DNA of 64,000 nucleotides, taken from assembly GCA_036381515.1 (NCBI GenBank), contig DASVCR010000070.1, positions 4,408 to 68,407 on the forward strand, given 5' to 3'. The notes beneath the pieces are model-generated. The model saw only the letters and a program-made list of their open reading frames with translations, did not search any database and was not told the DNA's origin. Positions within the stretch are counted from its first letter, which is position 1. Each line of letters begins with the position of its first letter. The position numbers and the translations under genes were made by a program. Origin of the DNA: ZC4RG20 sp036381515 (GTDB lineage Bacteria; Pseudomonadota; Gammaproteobacteria; Steroidobacterales; Rariloculaceae). This document shows, piece by piece, positions 54,870-63,839 of this stretch.

Positions 54870-57514
54870 GCCGGCTCTCCGTCGCGGAGCGCCACCGCGT
54901 CGAGCGGCTCGAACTCGTCGGCGTCCTTACCGGTCGCCCGCTCCGCCCAGGGATCGACCTGCGCGTAGCGCTGCGACTCGACGAAGCGTCCGTAGAGCGC
55001 GCGCCGTCCGGCATCGTCGTCGACGATCCGCTGCTTGACGTACGTCAGGCCGACGCGCTCGATCCAGGGCGCGGTCCGCTCAAGGTAGCGCGCTTCCTCG
55101 CGATAGAGCTGCAGGAACGCGCCGCAGTACTCGAGCACCTCGTCGGCGGTCGGCACCTTGCACAGGAAGTCGGTCGCGCGCACCTTCATGCCGCCGTTGC
55201 CGCCGACGTGGATCTCGTAGCCCGACTCGACGCAGACGACACCGAAATCCTTGATCGTCGCCTCCGCGCAGTTGCGCGGGCAGCCGGACACCGCGAGCTT
55301 CACCTTGTGCGGGTGCCACGAGCCCCACGTCATGCGCTCGAGCCTTACACCTAAGCCCGTCGAGTCCTGCGTGCCGAAGCGGCACCACTCCTTGCCGACG
55401 CACGTCTTCACGGTGCGAAGCGCCTTGCCGTAGGCGTGGCCCGAGACGAACCCCGCCGCGGCGAGGTCGCGCCAGATGGCCGGCAGATCCTCCTTCTTCA
55501 CGCCGAGCAGGTCGATCCGCTGCCCGCCCGTGAGCTTCACGGTCGGCACGCGGTACTTCTCGGCGACCTCGGCGATCGCGCGGAGCTCCCTGGGCGACGT
55601 GACGCCGCCCCAGATTCTCGGCACGACCGAGTACGTGCCGTCGCGCTGGATGTTGCCGTGCACGCGCTCGTTGATGAAGCGTGACTGCTTGTCGTCGCGG
55701 TACTCGCCGGGCCATGCGCAGAGCAGGTAGAAGTTGAGCGCCGGGCGGCACTTGTGGCAGCCATCCTCGGCCCTCCACTCGAGGAAGCGCATGACGTCCG
55801 GGATCGTCTTCAGCGCGTACTCGCGGATCGCCTTCCGCACCTCGTCGTGCGTATGCGCGGTGCACGGGCACATCGGCTTCACGGACGGGGACTCGGAGTA
55901 GTCGCCGCCCAGCGTGTTCGCGAGGAGTTGCTCGACGAGGCCCGTGCACGAACCGCAGGAGGAGGAGGCCTTGGTGTGCGCGCGGACCTCGTCGAGCGTG
56001 AACAGCTTCTTCTCGGTGATCGCGGCGACGATCTTGCCCTTCGTGATGCCGTTGCAGCCGCAGATCTCCGCGTGATCAGGCAGCGCCGTGACCGTGTCCG
56101 CTCCGGCGGTGCCCGAGTCGCCGACGTGCGCGGGACCGAACAGCAGCTGATCGCGCATGTCCGCGATGCTCGTGCCGTCGCGCATCAGCTGGAAGTACCA
56201 CGCGCCGTCGATCGTGTCGCCGTAGAGCACGGCGCCGCGGATGCGGTCGTCCTTGACGACGAGCTTCTTGTAGACGCCTCGGCCCGGGTCCTGGAACGTC
56301 AGCACGTCGCTCTGCTCGTCCTCGATGAAGTCGCCGGCCGAGAAGAGATCGATGCCGGTGACCTTGAGCTTCGTCGACACCGTCGAGCCGGTGTAGCGCG
56401 CGATGCCGAGCTCGGCGAGGTGATTCGCGACGACCTTCGCCTGCTCGAACAGCGGCGCGACGAGCCCGTACGTCATGCCGCGGTGCTGCACGCATTCGCC
56501 GAGCGCGTAGATCGCGGGATCGTACGTCTGCATGGTGTCGTCGACGAGCACGCCGCGGTCGCATGCGAGACCCGACCGGCGCGCGAGCTCGACGTTCGGC
56601 CGGATGCCGACGGCCATGACGACGAGGTCCGCCGGGATTTCGTCGCCGTCGTCGAAGCGCACCGCCCGCACGGCCGACTCGTCGAAAATGGTGTCAGACA
56701 CCTTTTTCGCCGCCGACCTCTCATCACACGACGTGCCGTCGAAAAAGGTGTCTGACACCATTTTCGACACCATTTTCGACACCCTTTTCGGGAGGATCGC
56801 GGCCGTCTTCGCCGGCATCTTGAACGCGATGCCGCGGGCCTCGAGCGAGCGCTTCAAGAGCGCCCCCGCCGGCGCGTCGAGCTGGCGCTCCATCAGCGTC
56901 GGGCCGAGATGCACGACGGTCACGTCCATGCCGCGCTTCTTGAGCCCGTGCGCCGCCTCGAGCCCGAGCAGCCCGCCGCCGATCACGACCGCGCGCCGGC
57001 CGTGCCGTGCCGCCTCGACCATGTATTCGACGTCGCGAATGTCCCGGTACGTGACGACGCCGGGCAGGTCGGCGCCCGGGATCGGCAGCACGACCGGCTT
57101 CGAGCCGGTCGCGAGGATCAGCCGGTCGTACGGCGCGCTGTCGCCGTCCGCGGTCACGACGCGCCGCTTCGCCCGGTCGATCGCGGTCACCTCGACGCCG
57201 GCCCGCAGCGTGATCCCCCGCTCGGCATACCACTCGGGGCGGTGCAGCATGATCGCGTCGAGCGTCTTCTCGGCCGCGAGCAGCGGCGACAGCAGGATGC
57301 GGTTGTAGTTGCCGTAGGGCTCCGCGCCGAACACGGTGATCTGGTAGCGCTCGGGCTCGAGCGCGAGCAGCTCCTCGATCGCACGCATGCCCGCCATCCC
57401 GTTGCCGACGAGCACGAGCCGACGCTTCCGCGAAGCGCCGTTGCCGCGGCGGGTCGCCGGCTCGGCCTTCGCCCCGACGCGCATCGCGGTACCCGACGCC
57501 GATCGCACGTACAT
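54866..57514 (-). CDS. nirB: Nitrite reductase large subunit NirB with an in-frame repeat insertion
   Basis: An 882-residue NADH-dependent assimilatory nitrite reductase reducing nitrite to ammonium. The FAD/NAD domain begins RLVLVGNGMAGMRAIEELL and contains AVVIGGGLLGLEAAHGL and VVMAVGIRPNVELARR. A BFD-like 2Fe-2S domain follows (CGCNGITKGKIVAAI, SCGSCTGLVEQLLA), then the sirohaem/4Fe-4S domain (TCVGKEWCRFGTQDS, KLAVSGCPRNCAEA). Between AAILP and AVRAVRFDDGDEI about 36 extra residues (KMVSDTFFDGTSC and so on) come from a palindromic repeat. Without them the length is the usual 847 or so. The start has AAGGAGGG upstream; an ATG 15 codons earlier, overlapping the nrtCD stop, is also possible. 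Confidence 0.95.
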   Translation of the reverse strand: MYVRSASGTAMRVGAKAEPATRRGNGASRKRRLVLVGNGMAGMRAIEELLALEPERYQITVFGAEPYGNYNRILLSPLLAAEKTLDAIMLHRPEWYAERGITLRAGVEVTAIDRAKRRVVTADGDSAPYDRLILATGSKPVVLPIPGADLPGVVTYRDIRDVEYMVEAARHGRRAVVIGGGLLGLEAAHGLKKRGMDVTVVHLGPTLMERQLDAPAGALLKRSLEARGIAFKMPAKTAAILPKRVSKMVSKMVSDTFFDGTSCDERSAAKKVSDTIFDESAVRAVRFDDGDEIPADLVVMAVGIRPNVELARRSGLACDRGVLVDDTMQTYDPAIYALGECVQHRGMTYGLVAPLFEQAKVVANHLAELGIARYTGSTVSTKLKVTGIDLFSAGDFIEDEQSDVLTFQDPGRGVYKKLVVKDDRIRGAVLYGDTIDGAWYFQLMRDGTSIADMRDQLLFGPAHVGDSGTAGADTVTALPDHAEICGCNGITKGKIVAAITEKKLFTLDEVRAHTKASSSCGSCTGLVEQLLANTLGGDYSESPSVKPMCPCTAHTHDEVRKAIREYALKTIPDVMRFLEWRAEDGCHKCRPALNFYLLCAWPGEYRDDKQSRFINERVHGNIQRDGTYSVVPRIWGGVTSPRELRAIAEVAEKYRVPTVKLTGGQRIDLLGVKKEDLPAIWRDLAAAGFVSGHAYGKALRTVKTCVGKEWCRFGTQDSTGLGVRLERMTWGSWHPHKVKLAVSGCPRNCAEATIKDFGVVCVESGYEIHVGGNGGMKVRATDFLCKVPTADEVLEYCGAFLQLYREEARYLERTAPWIERVGLTYVKQRIVDDDAGRRALYGRFVESQRYAQVDPWAERATGKDADEFEPLDAVALRDGEPA
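56683..56766 (-). repeat. GTGTCAGACACC palindrome inside nirB
   Basis: Arms of 27 bp at 56683-56709 and 56740-56766 are perfect reverse complements separated by 30 nt, with the same core as the palindrome at 33753-33805. A degenerate half copy follows at 56767-56790. The reading frame of nirB is open across all of it. Confidence 0.95.
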
Positions 57515-57555
57515 GCCGTTCCCTCCTTCGAACCGTTTTGGATTCCTGCCGTCGT

Positions 57556-59277
57556 TCATGCCGCCTCCGCCTCGTCGACCGTGCGCCCGCGCTCGCAGCA
57601 CGCGAGAAAATCGAGCAGCTCGCGCCGATACCGGTAATAGCTCGGATGCTCGAGCAGCGACCTGCGGTTGCGCGGCCGCGGCAGATCGACCTCGAGCACC
57701 TTCCCGACCTTCGCGTTCGGGCCGTTCGTCATCATCACGACGCGATCGGCGAGCAGGATCGCCTCGTCGACGTCGTGGGTGACGCAGATCGCCGTGACCC
57801 GCGTGCGCGCCCAGACGTCCATCAGGACCTCCTGCAGCTCCCAGCGCGTCAGCGAATCGAGCATGCCGAACGGCTCGTCGAGCAGGAGCAGCTTCGGGCT
57901 CAGCGCGAACGCGCGCGCGATGCCGACGCGCTGCCGCATGCCGGCGGACAGCTCGCGGGCGGGCTTGTCGGCGTGGTCGGCGAGACCGACGCGCGCGAGG
58001 TAGTAGCGCACGATTTCGTCGCGCTCGTGGCGCTCGGCATGGCGATACACGCGATCGACGCCGAGCGCGACGTTCTCCGCGGCCGTGAGCCACGGGAAGA
58101 GGCTCGGCGTCTGGAACACGACCGCGCGGTCGGGTCCCGCCGTCGTGACCTCCCGGCCGTCGACGACGATGCCGCCCGAGCTCACCTCGCTCAGACCCGC
58201 CGCCATCGACAGCACCGTCGACTTGCCGCAGCCCGAGTGGCCGATCAGCGAGACGAACTCGCCCTTGCGCATCCTCAGGTTGAAGCCGTCGACGACGGTC
58301 AGCGGCCCTTCACGCGTCGGGTAGGTCTTTCGAACCTCGAAGAACTCGACGTAGTGGTTCACGGGCCGCGTCTTCGCCGCGCGCAGGTACGCACGCGGCG
58401 GATCGCGCGGCACGATCGGCGTCACGTCCGGCAACTTCTCGGAGCCGCTCGCGGACGTCGAGCGCGCCGCGCGCGCACGGCCTGCGTCGAGCAGATAACG
58501 CGTGATCGCGCGCTTCAAGCGCCTGAACTCCGGATCGTCGTCGAGCACGGTCCGGTCGCGCGGACGCGGCAGCGCGACGTCGAACGGCTCGCCGAGCGTC
58601 CCGCGCGGCCCGGGCAAGAGCGGCACGATGCGATCCGCGAGCAGGATCGCCTCGTCGACGTCGTTCGTGACGAGCACGATCGTGTTCCGCTCGCGCTCGG
58701 CGAGCGCCGCAATCTCGTCCTGAAGCTTCGCGCGCGTCAGCGCGTCGAGCGCGGACAGCGGCTCGTCGAGCAGCAGCATCTTCGGCGCCTGCGCGAGCGC
58801 CCGCGCGACCGCGACGCGCTGCCGCATGCCGCCCGAGAGCTGCGCCGGCTTTCTGTCGCGTGCGTGCGCAAGGCCGACCTTCTCGACGTACTCTGCGACC
58901 CTCGCGCGGCGCTCGGACCTCGGCAGGTGACGGAGCACGGCGTCGACCGCGAGCGCGACGTTGCCCTCGACCGAGAGCCACGGCATCAGCGAGTAGCTCT
59001 GGAACACGACGCCGCGCTCGGGGCCCGGACCCGTCACGGGCTTGCCGTCGAACACGATCTGACCTTCGCTCGGCGTCTCGAGCCCGGCCATCAACGACAC
59101 GAGCGTCGATTTGCCTGCGCCCGAGAAGCCGACGATCGCGACGAGCTCGCCGGGCGCGATCTCGAGGTTCACGTCGACGAGCACGTGCGCCGCGTCGGAC
59201 CCCGAGCCGTACGATTTCGCGACGCCCTCGAGCCTCATCAGCGGCTCGCTCGGCGCGCCCTTCGCCGCCCGGCTCAT
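57556..59277 (-). CDS. Nitrate ABC transporter, two ATPase domains fused in one protein (NrtC/NrtD-like)
   Basis: A 573-residue protein with two complete ABC nucleotide-binding domains. The first has Walker A GFSGAGKST, signature LSGGMRQRVAVARA and Walker B MLLLDEPLSALD. The second has GHSGCGKST, LSAGMRQRVGIARA and LLLLDEPFGMLD. The switch (H-loop) region reads VTNDVDEA in the first domain but VTHDVDEA in the second, so the His is replaced by Asn in the first. It powers NrtB for nitrate uptake. In cyanobacteria NrtC and NrtD are separate, so the fusion is a variant. Start overlaps the nrtB stop (ATGA). Confidence 0.93.
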   Translation of the reverse strand: MSRAAKGAPSEPLMRLEGVAKSYGSGSDAAHVLVDVNLEIAPGELVAIVGFSGAGKSTLVSLMAGLETPSEGQIVFDGKPVTGPGPERGVVFQSYSLMPWLSVEGNVALAVDAVLRHLPRSERRARVAEYVEKVGLAHARDRKPAQLSGGMRQRVAVARALAQAPKMLLLDEPLSALDALTRAKLQDEIAALAERERNTIVLVTNDVDEAILLADRIVPLLPGPRGTLGEPFDVALPRPRDRTVLDDDPEFRRLKRAITRYLLDAGRARAARSTSASGSEKLPDVTPIVPRDPPRAYLRAAKTRPVNHYVEFFEVRKTYPTREGPLTVVDGFNLRMRKGEFVSLIGHSGCGKSTVLSMAAGLSEVSSGGIVVDGREVTTAGPDRAVVFQTPSLFPWLTAAENVALGVDRVYRHAERHERDEIVRYYLARVGLADHADKPARELSAGMRQRVGIARAFALSPKLLLLDEPFGMLDSLTRWELQEVLMDVWARTRVTAICVTHDVDEAILLADRVVMMTNGPNAKVGKVLEVDLPRPRNRRSLLEHPSYYRYRRELLDFLACCERGRTVDEAEAA

Positions 59278-60344
59278 CGGCTCTCTCCGCGCGACACGGC
59301 CGCCTGCAGCGCGAGCATCAAGCGGTCGAGCAGGAAGCCGATCAGGCCGATCGTCAGCACGGCGACGAGGATCCGCGCGAGAGACGACGACGAGCCGTTC
59401 TGGAACTCGTCCCAGACGAACTTCCCGAGGCCCGGATTCTGCGCGAGCATCTCGGCGGCGATCAGCACCATCCAGCCGACGCCGAGCGAGAGGCGGAGCC
59501 CCGTGAAGATCAACGGCAGCGCGGCGGGCAGCACGATCTTCGTGAGCTTCGTGGTCCAGCCGAGCCGAAGGACACGGCCGACGTTCGTGAGATCCCGGTC
59601 GATGCTCGCGACGCCGAGCGCGGTGTTGATTAGCGCGGGCCACAGCGAGCACAGCGTGACTGTGATCGCCGAGTTCACGAACGACTTCTCGAAGAGCGGC
59701 GAGTCGCTCACGTAGACGGCGGAGACGACCATCGTCACGAGCGGCAGCCATGCGAGCGGCGACACGGGCTTGAAGATCTGCACGAGCGGATTCACCGCTG
59801 CGTGCACGGTCTTCGAGAGCCCCGCCATCACGCCGAGCGGCACCGCGATCACGGTCGCGAGCACGAAGCCCGCGAACACGGTCTTCAGGCTCGTCAGGAT
59901 CTGGTCGAGATACGTCGGGCGCCCCGTGTACTCGCGGATGCGCACTTCCGCGTTCGGGTTCTCCGCGAGGAGCGCCGCGTTGCGCTCGCGCTGCCGCTCG
60001 TAGAACGCGGCGCGGCGCTCCCGCTCCGCGCGATGGTCCGCGATCAGGTTCTTCGCTTCCTGCCAGACGGCGCCCGGGCCCGGCACGGCGCCGAGGCTCG
60101 TGTCGATGCGCGGCGCGACCTGGGCCCAGACGAACGCGAAACCGACGAGCGCGAGCACCGGGATGCCGAGCGACGGCCAGAGCGCCCTGAGCTGCTCCGC
60201 GGGCCGATCGCCGATCGCGAGGCGCAGCATCGACGCGAGCCATCCGAGGCCGAGCGCCGCGAGCGTGCCGTCGGCTTTGTCGATCAGCGTCGCGATCCGA
60301 AGGCGCAGCGTGGACGTGGAGATCGTCGCGGCTTCAACGGCCAT
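59274..60344 (-). CDS. nrtB: Nitrate ABC transporter permease NrtB
   Basis: A 356-residue inner-membrane permease with about six to seven membrane segments and the cytoplasmic coupling helix in KIVLPAALPLIFTGLRLSLG. A charged insertion of about 60 residues (AERERRAAFYERQRERNAAL) lies between the first and second membrane segments. It forms the channel for nitrate with NrtA and the fused ATPase. The start overlaps the nrtA stop by 11 nt. Confidence 0.92.
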   Translation of the reverse strand: MAVEAATISTSTLRLRIATLIDKADGTLAALGLGWLASMLRLAIGDRPAEQLRALWPSLGIPVLALVGFAFVWAQVAPRIDTSLGAVPGPGAVWQEAKNLIADHRAERERRAAFYERQRERNAALLAENPNAEVRIREYTGRPTYLDQILTSLKTVFAGFVLATVIAVPLGVMAGLSKTVHAAVNPLVQIFKPVSPLAWLPLVTMVVSAVYVSDSPLFEKSFVNSAITVTLCSLWPALINTALGVASIDRDLTNVGRVLRLGWTTKLTKIVLPAALPLIFTGLRLSLGVGWMVLIAAEMLAQNPGLGKFVWDEFQNGSSSSLARILVAVLTIGLIGFLLDRLMLALQAAVSRGESR

Positions 60345-61809
60345 CGCCGCCTCCCGGCACGACCCGCGTGCCGACGACGCGCTCGTCGCCCTTGAGCCCG
60401 ATCGCGAGCTGCTCGAGATAAGCGTTCGGCGACCGCGCGTCGAACACGATGCCGTCGATGAAGCCGTCCTGCGGCGGGCGGTAGCCGTCCGTGTCCCACG
60501 GGAAGTCGCCGCGATCGGCACGGCCCTCTTCGACGAGCTGCCTCGCGGCCTCGAGATAGACGTCGGGCCGATACACCGACCGCGCGACGTCGTGATACCA
60601 CTCGTCGGGCTTCCCCTCCTCGATCTGGCCCCATCGGCGCATCTGCGTCAGGTACCAGATCGCATCGGAGTAGTACGGATAGGTCGCGAACTCGCGGAAG
60701 AACACGTTGAAGTCCGGCACCGGGCGCTTGTCGCCTCGCTCGTACTCGAACGTGCCCGTCATCGATGCCGCGATCACGTCGAAGTCCGCGCCGACGTAAT
60801 CGGGGCGGGACAGAATCCGCGCCGCCTCGGTGCGATTCGCGTTGTCGTTCTCGTCGAGCCAGATCGCCGCGCGAATCAGCGCCTTCACGAGCGCGACGTG
60901 AGTGTTCGGATGCGCATCGGCCCACGCCTTCGTGACGCCGAGCACCTTCTCGGGATTGTTACGCCAGATTTCGTAGTCCGTGATGACCGGCACGCCGATG
61001 CCCTTGTGCACGGCCTGCTGGTTCCAGGGCTCGCCGACGGAGTAGCCGCGGATCGTGCCCGCTTCGAGCGTCGCCGGCATCTGCGGCGGCGGCGTCACGG
61101 ACAAGAGCACGTCTGCGAGCACCTGCCCCGTCACGCCCGCCGGCGAATAGAACCCGGGATGGATGCCGCCCGCCGCGAGCCAGTAGCGAAGCTCGTAGTT
61201 GTGCGTCGAGACCGGGAACACCATGCCCATCCGGAACGGCTCGCCGCGCGCGTTGTACTCGTCGACGATCGGCTTCAGCGCGTCCGCCTCGATCGGGTGC
61301 AACGGCCTGCCGTCCGCGTCGGTCGGCAGCGAAGGCTTCATCGCGGCCCAGACCTCGTTCGAGACGGTGATCGCATTGCCGTTCAGGTCCATCGAGAACG
61401 CGGTGATCACGTGCGCCTCGGTGCCGATGCCGATCGTCGCGCCGAGCGGCTGACCCGCGAGCATGTGGGCACCGTCGAGCTCGCGGGTGATCACGCGATC
61501 GAGCAGGACCTTCCAGTTCGCCTGCGGCTCGAGCGTCACGTAGAGCCCCTCGTCCTCGAAGTAGCCCTTCTCGTAAGCGATCGCGAGCGGCGCCATGTCC
61601 GTGAGCTTGATGAAGCCGAGCTTGAGCTCGTCCTTCTCGAGCTCCGCCGCGTATGCGGCCCCCGAGAGCACGGCCGCCGCGGTGCACGATGCGAGCAGAA
61701 TGCGCATCGCGCCGAGCGCGCCGTCGCCTCGTCGGCGCTCGCGCGGAGAGGCACGCCCCTTCCGGGACGGTGCCCCATCCGCGCTCTCCGTGATTCGTCC
61801 TACCCGCAT
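60334..61809 (-). CDS. nrtA: Nitrate-binding periplasmic protein NrtA
   Basis: A 491-residue exported solute-binding protein of the NrtA/SsuA class. The mature part begins LEKDELKLGFIKLTDMAPLA and includes FSMDLNGNAITVSNEVWA, PVSTHNYELRYWLAAGG and IRGYSVGEPWNQQAVHKG, typical of nitrate-binding NrtA. The ATG at 61809 has GGAGGGAAGC upstream and gives an Arg-rich N-terminal extension before the hydrophobic signal (MRILLASCTAAAVLSGAAYA); an internal ATG at 61707 would begin there. The structural genes follow with overlaps, so one transcript is expected. The upstream leader bears antitermination signals. Confidence 0.92.
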   Translation of the reverse strand: MRVGRITESADGAPSRKGRASPRERRRGDGALGAMRILLASCTAAAVLSGAAYAAELEKDELKLGFIKLTDMAPLAIAYEKGYFEDEGLYVTLEPQANWKVLLDRVITRELDGAHMLAGQPLGATIGIGTEAHVITAFSMDLNGNAITVSNEVWAAMKPSLPTDADGRPLHPIEADALKPIVDEYNARGEPFRMGMVFPVSTHNYELRYWLAAGGIHPGFYSPAGVTGQVLADVLLSVTPPPQMPATLEAGTIRGYSVGEPWNQQAVHKGIGVPVITDYEIWRNNPEKVLGVTKAWADAHPNTHVALVKALIRAAIWLDENDNANRTEAARILSRPDYVGADFDVIAASMTGTFEYERGDKRPVPDFNVFFREFATYPYYSDAIWYLTQMRRWGQIEEGKPDEWYHDVARSVYRPDVYLEAARQLVEEGRADRGDFPWDTDGYRPPQDGFIDGIVFDARSPNAYLEQLAIGLKGDERVVGTRVVPGGGDGR

Positions 61810-61899
61810 GCTTCCCTCCGTGTCCGCCTGCCCGCCGCGTCGCGGCTTCCGACATCGTCCGAGGCTGCCCGCCGGGTCGCGGCTTCCAGCGTCGCCCGC

Positions 61900-61975
61900 A
61901 AAAAACAAAGCCGCTGAACGCATCCGTATCGTCGGTGCGTGTCAGCGGCGTTGCTGCGTCGCCCAGCGTCGGGCG
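61900..61975 (-). promoter_or_regulatory. NasT-type leader: two short hairpins and an overlapping intrinsic terminator
   Basis: On the minus strand CGCCC and GGGCG enclose the hexaloop GACGCT (61975-61960). Three nt later CAGC and GCTG enclose AACGCC (61956-61943), with A at loop position 1 and G at position 4 as ANTAR targets require. The 3' arm of the second hairpin overlaps the 5' arm of a terminator: GCCGCTGA (from 61949) pairs with TCAGCGGC (61917-61910), followed by TTTGTTTTTT (61909-61900). NasT binding would favour read-through into nrtA. Confidence 0.8.
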
Positions 61976-62063
61976 CTCGTCGGGACCCGTTCGTCGCGGG
62001 ACCGTCGGAAGCCGAGCGCGTCGCCGTCGTTGGCGTCGGCGCCCAACTTCCGCGCGGCCACTT

Positions 62064-62078
62064 ACAAGTGCCGTGCCA
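62064..62078 (-). promoter_or_regulatory. Candidate sigma-54 promoter of the nas operon
   Basis: TGGCAC, five nt, then TTGT on the minus strand matches the -24/-12 consensus (TGGCACG-N4-TTGC) except for the last base. The predicted start near 62052 gives a leader of about 240 nt containing the antitermination hairpins. Nitrogen-regulated nas operons are often sigma-54 dependent, so the fit is sensible but unproved. Confidence 0.5.
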
Positions 62079-62223
62079 GCCGGCCGGCGTGCGCTCAACT
62101 GTTTGAAAAGCTAAGAATATGCCGCCGCTCGTCGATTCGCTTGCGCATGCGGCACGGTCGGCGCGGCACCGTGCCGAGGCATGCTCGGCGGCCGCGTGTG
62201 CCTTTGCGGTGCAGACGACGGAA

Positions 62224-62817
62224 TCAGTCGCCGAGCAGCGACGCCGCGTCGACGATCACGCGCGCGAGATCCGCGATCGTTCGGTTCTGGCTCATCGCGG
62301 TACGGCGCATCAGCACATACGCGTCCTGCTCCGAGAGCCCTTCCCGCTTCATGAGGATCGCCTTCGCGCGCTCGATGAGCTTGCGCTCGCGAAGCGCCGT
62401 CCTCGCACGCTCGAGCTCCGTCTCGAGGCGGCGCATCGCCTGATGGCGTGCGACCGCGACGGTCACGAGCGCCGGAATGCGCTCCTTGCGCAGCCCGTCG
62501 ACGACGTACGCGGCAACGCCCGCGTCGATCGCCTTGCGCGCGCTCGCCGGATCCGAATGGTCGACGAACGCGACGATCGGCCGCTTGACCGCCGTGGCCG
62601 CGGACACGAGCAGCGAGATGCGCTCCGGGCTCGGCTCGCGGAGATCGACGAGGATCACGTCGGGGTTCGTCGCGGCGACGCTCGGCAGGAGCGACGCGAC
62701 GCGGTCGACGCGATGCACGATCGGGCGGCTCTCCGCACGCGCATCCGCGCGCTCCTCGAGCCCCGCCTCGATGACGGCCGCTCGCGCGGCGTCTTCCGCG
62801 CAAATGAGTATCTGCAA
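62224..62817 (-). CDS. nasT: NasT-type ANTAR antiterminator, nitrate response regulator
   Basis: A 197-residue protein with an N-terminal receiver-like domain (QILICAEDAARAAVIEAGLE, then PDVILVDLREPSPERIS) and a C-terminal ANTAR RNA-binding domain (LIERAKAILMKREGLSEQDA, then LMRRTAMSQNRTIADLARVI). NasT binds nas leader RNA to prevent termination when nitrate releases it from the sensor NasS. The start is a TTG at 62817; no ATG is in frame. The gene lies directly upstream of the nas operon leader on the same strand. No separate nasS is seen, so it may lie outside the window. Confidence 0.88.
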   Translation of the reverse strand: MQILICAEDAARAAVIEAGLEERADARAESRPIVHRVDRVASLLPSVAATNPDVILVDLREPSPERISLLVSAATAVKRPIVAFVDHSDPASARKAIDAGVAAYVVDGLRKERIPALVTVAVARHQAMRRLETELERARTALRERKLIERAKAILMKREGLSEQDAYVLMRRTAMSQNRTIADLARVIVDAASLLGD

Positions 62818-63022
62818 CGCCGGGTTCCCACGAATGATGATTCCCCCTCGCGCGAATGCGTGTGCAAGAAGCGTGCGCGGCGAGCGAACCGTTCCGCATT
62901 GCGAGACGAATCGGCGACTTGCGCCGCCGGCAGGGCGCGGGCGCGATGCGGCGCTGCACTTCGTTGGGCCGCGCATGCGACGACGCTGCGCAGCGAGCGT
63001 GCATGCGTCGCCGCCGCCGCGG

Positions 63023-63839
63023 TCAGCCTTCTGCCGGCCCTGCCACCGCCATTCCGCCCGACGCGTCGCCGGCGAGCGGCTCGTCCGCGACGAGCGCGCT
63101 TTCGCCCGCATAGACGTGCAAGGCGACGAGCACGGGAAGCCCGCACCACAGAAGCTGCGCGTGCGGCCACAGCGACCCGACGGCCGAAACGGCGGCTGCG
63201 CCCGCGAAAAGCATCGGGCTCGCGCGCCTGCCGGCGCTGCGCAGGATCGGCACGGCGCTCGCGAGCAGCAGCGCGACGAACAGCCCCCGCACGCCGACCG
63301 GCGTGCCGAGAACGAGCGGATCCCACTGAAGTTTGATCGCGTTCGACCCGACCGACGCCGCGACGTACCACGCGAAGAGCGCGACGACCGGCGCCGCCGC
63401 ATCGTCCTGCGCGACAACGATGCGCCGGACGACGAGCAGCGCGCACCCGAAGTAGCACGCGGCCGCGAGCCAGTCCGCCGGCCCGCCGGGATACGGCAGC
63501 ACGAACGTCGCCGCGACGAGCACCGGTGCGAGCGACGCCGCGACGCCGAGGACGAGCGTCCGATGCCGCGCGAACTCGAAGACCTCGCCGCGTCCCGACG
63601 CGATCGCGCCGAGCGTGTTCCTGCTCGTGACGGCGACGAGCAGCAGCATCCCCGAGAGCTCGATGCCCTCCTCGAACGCGCCGCGCAGGCCGTAGACGAG
63701 CGGATTCGGCCACTCCCTGCTGTGCTGAATGATCTCCTGGAGCGGCACGGTGCCGAGCAGCGCGAACGCGAGCAGCAGGAGCAACGGCACGCGCAGCCCG
63801 CGGCCGGAGCGGAGAAGCGTAAGCCACGCGTAGCCGATC
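63023..63839 (-). pseudogene. Multi-pass membrane protein truncated at its 5' end by an IS element
   Basis: The open frame has about seven hydrophobic segments (for example VPLLLLLAFALLGTVPLQEI, ELSGMLLLVAVTS, LVLGVAASLAPVLVAATF) and ends VADEPLAGDASGGMAVAGPAEG. The frame continues upstream of the GTG at 63790 as IGYAWLTLLRSGRGLR, which fits coding sequence, and then stops at the IS boundary at 63840. The original start is therefore lost. A shorter 255-residue product from GTG 63790 may still be made. Family not recognised. Confidence 0.72.

Noticed and set aside
62205..62217. NtrC-binding site upstream of the nas promoter
   Set aside because: Only one half (TGCACC) matches; the other half (GGCACA) deviates, and the element lies partly next to the nasT stop. 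Too weak to list as a feature.
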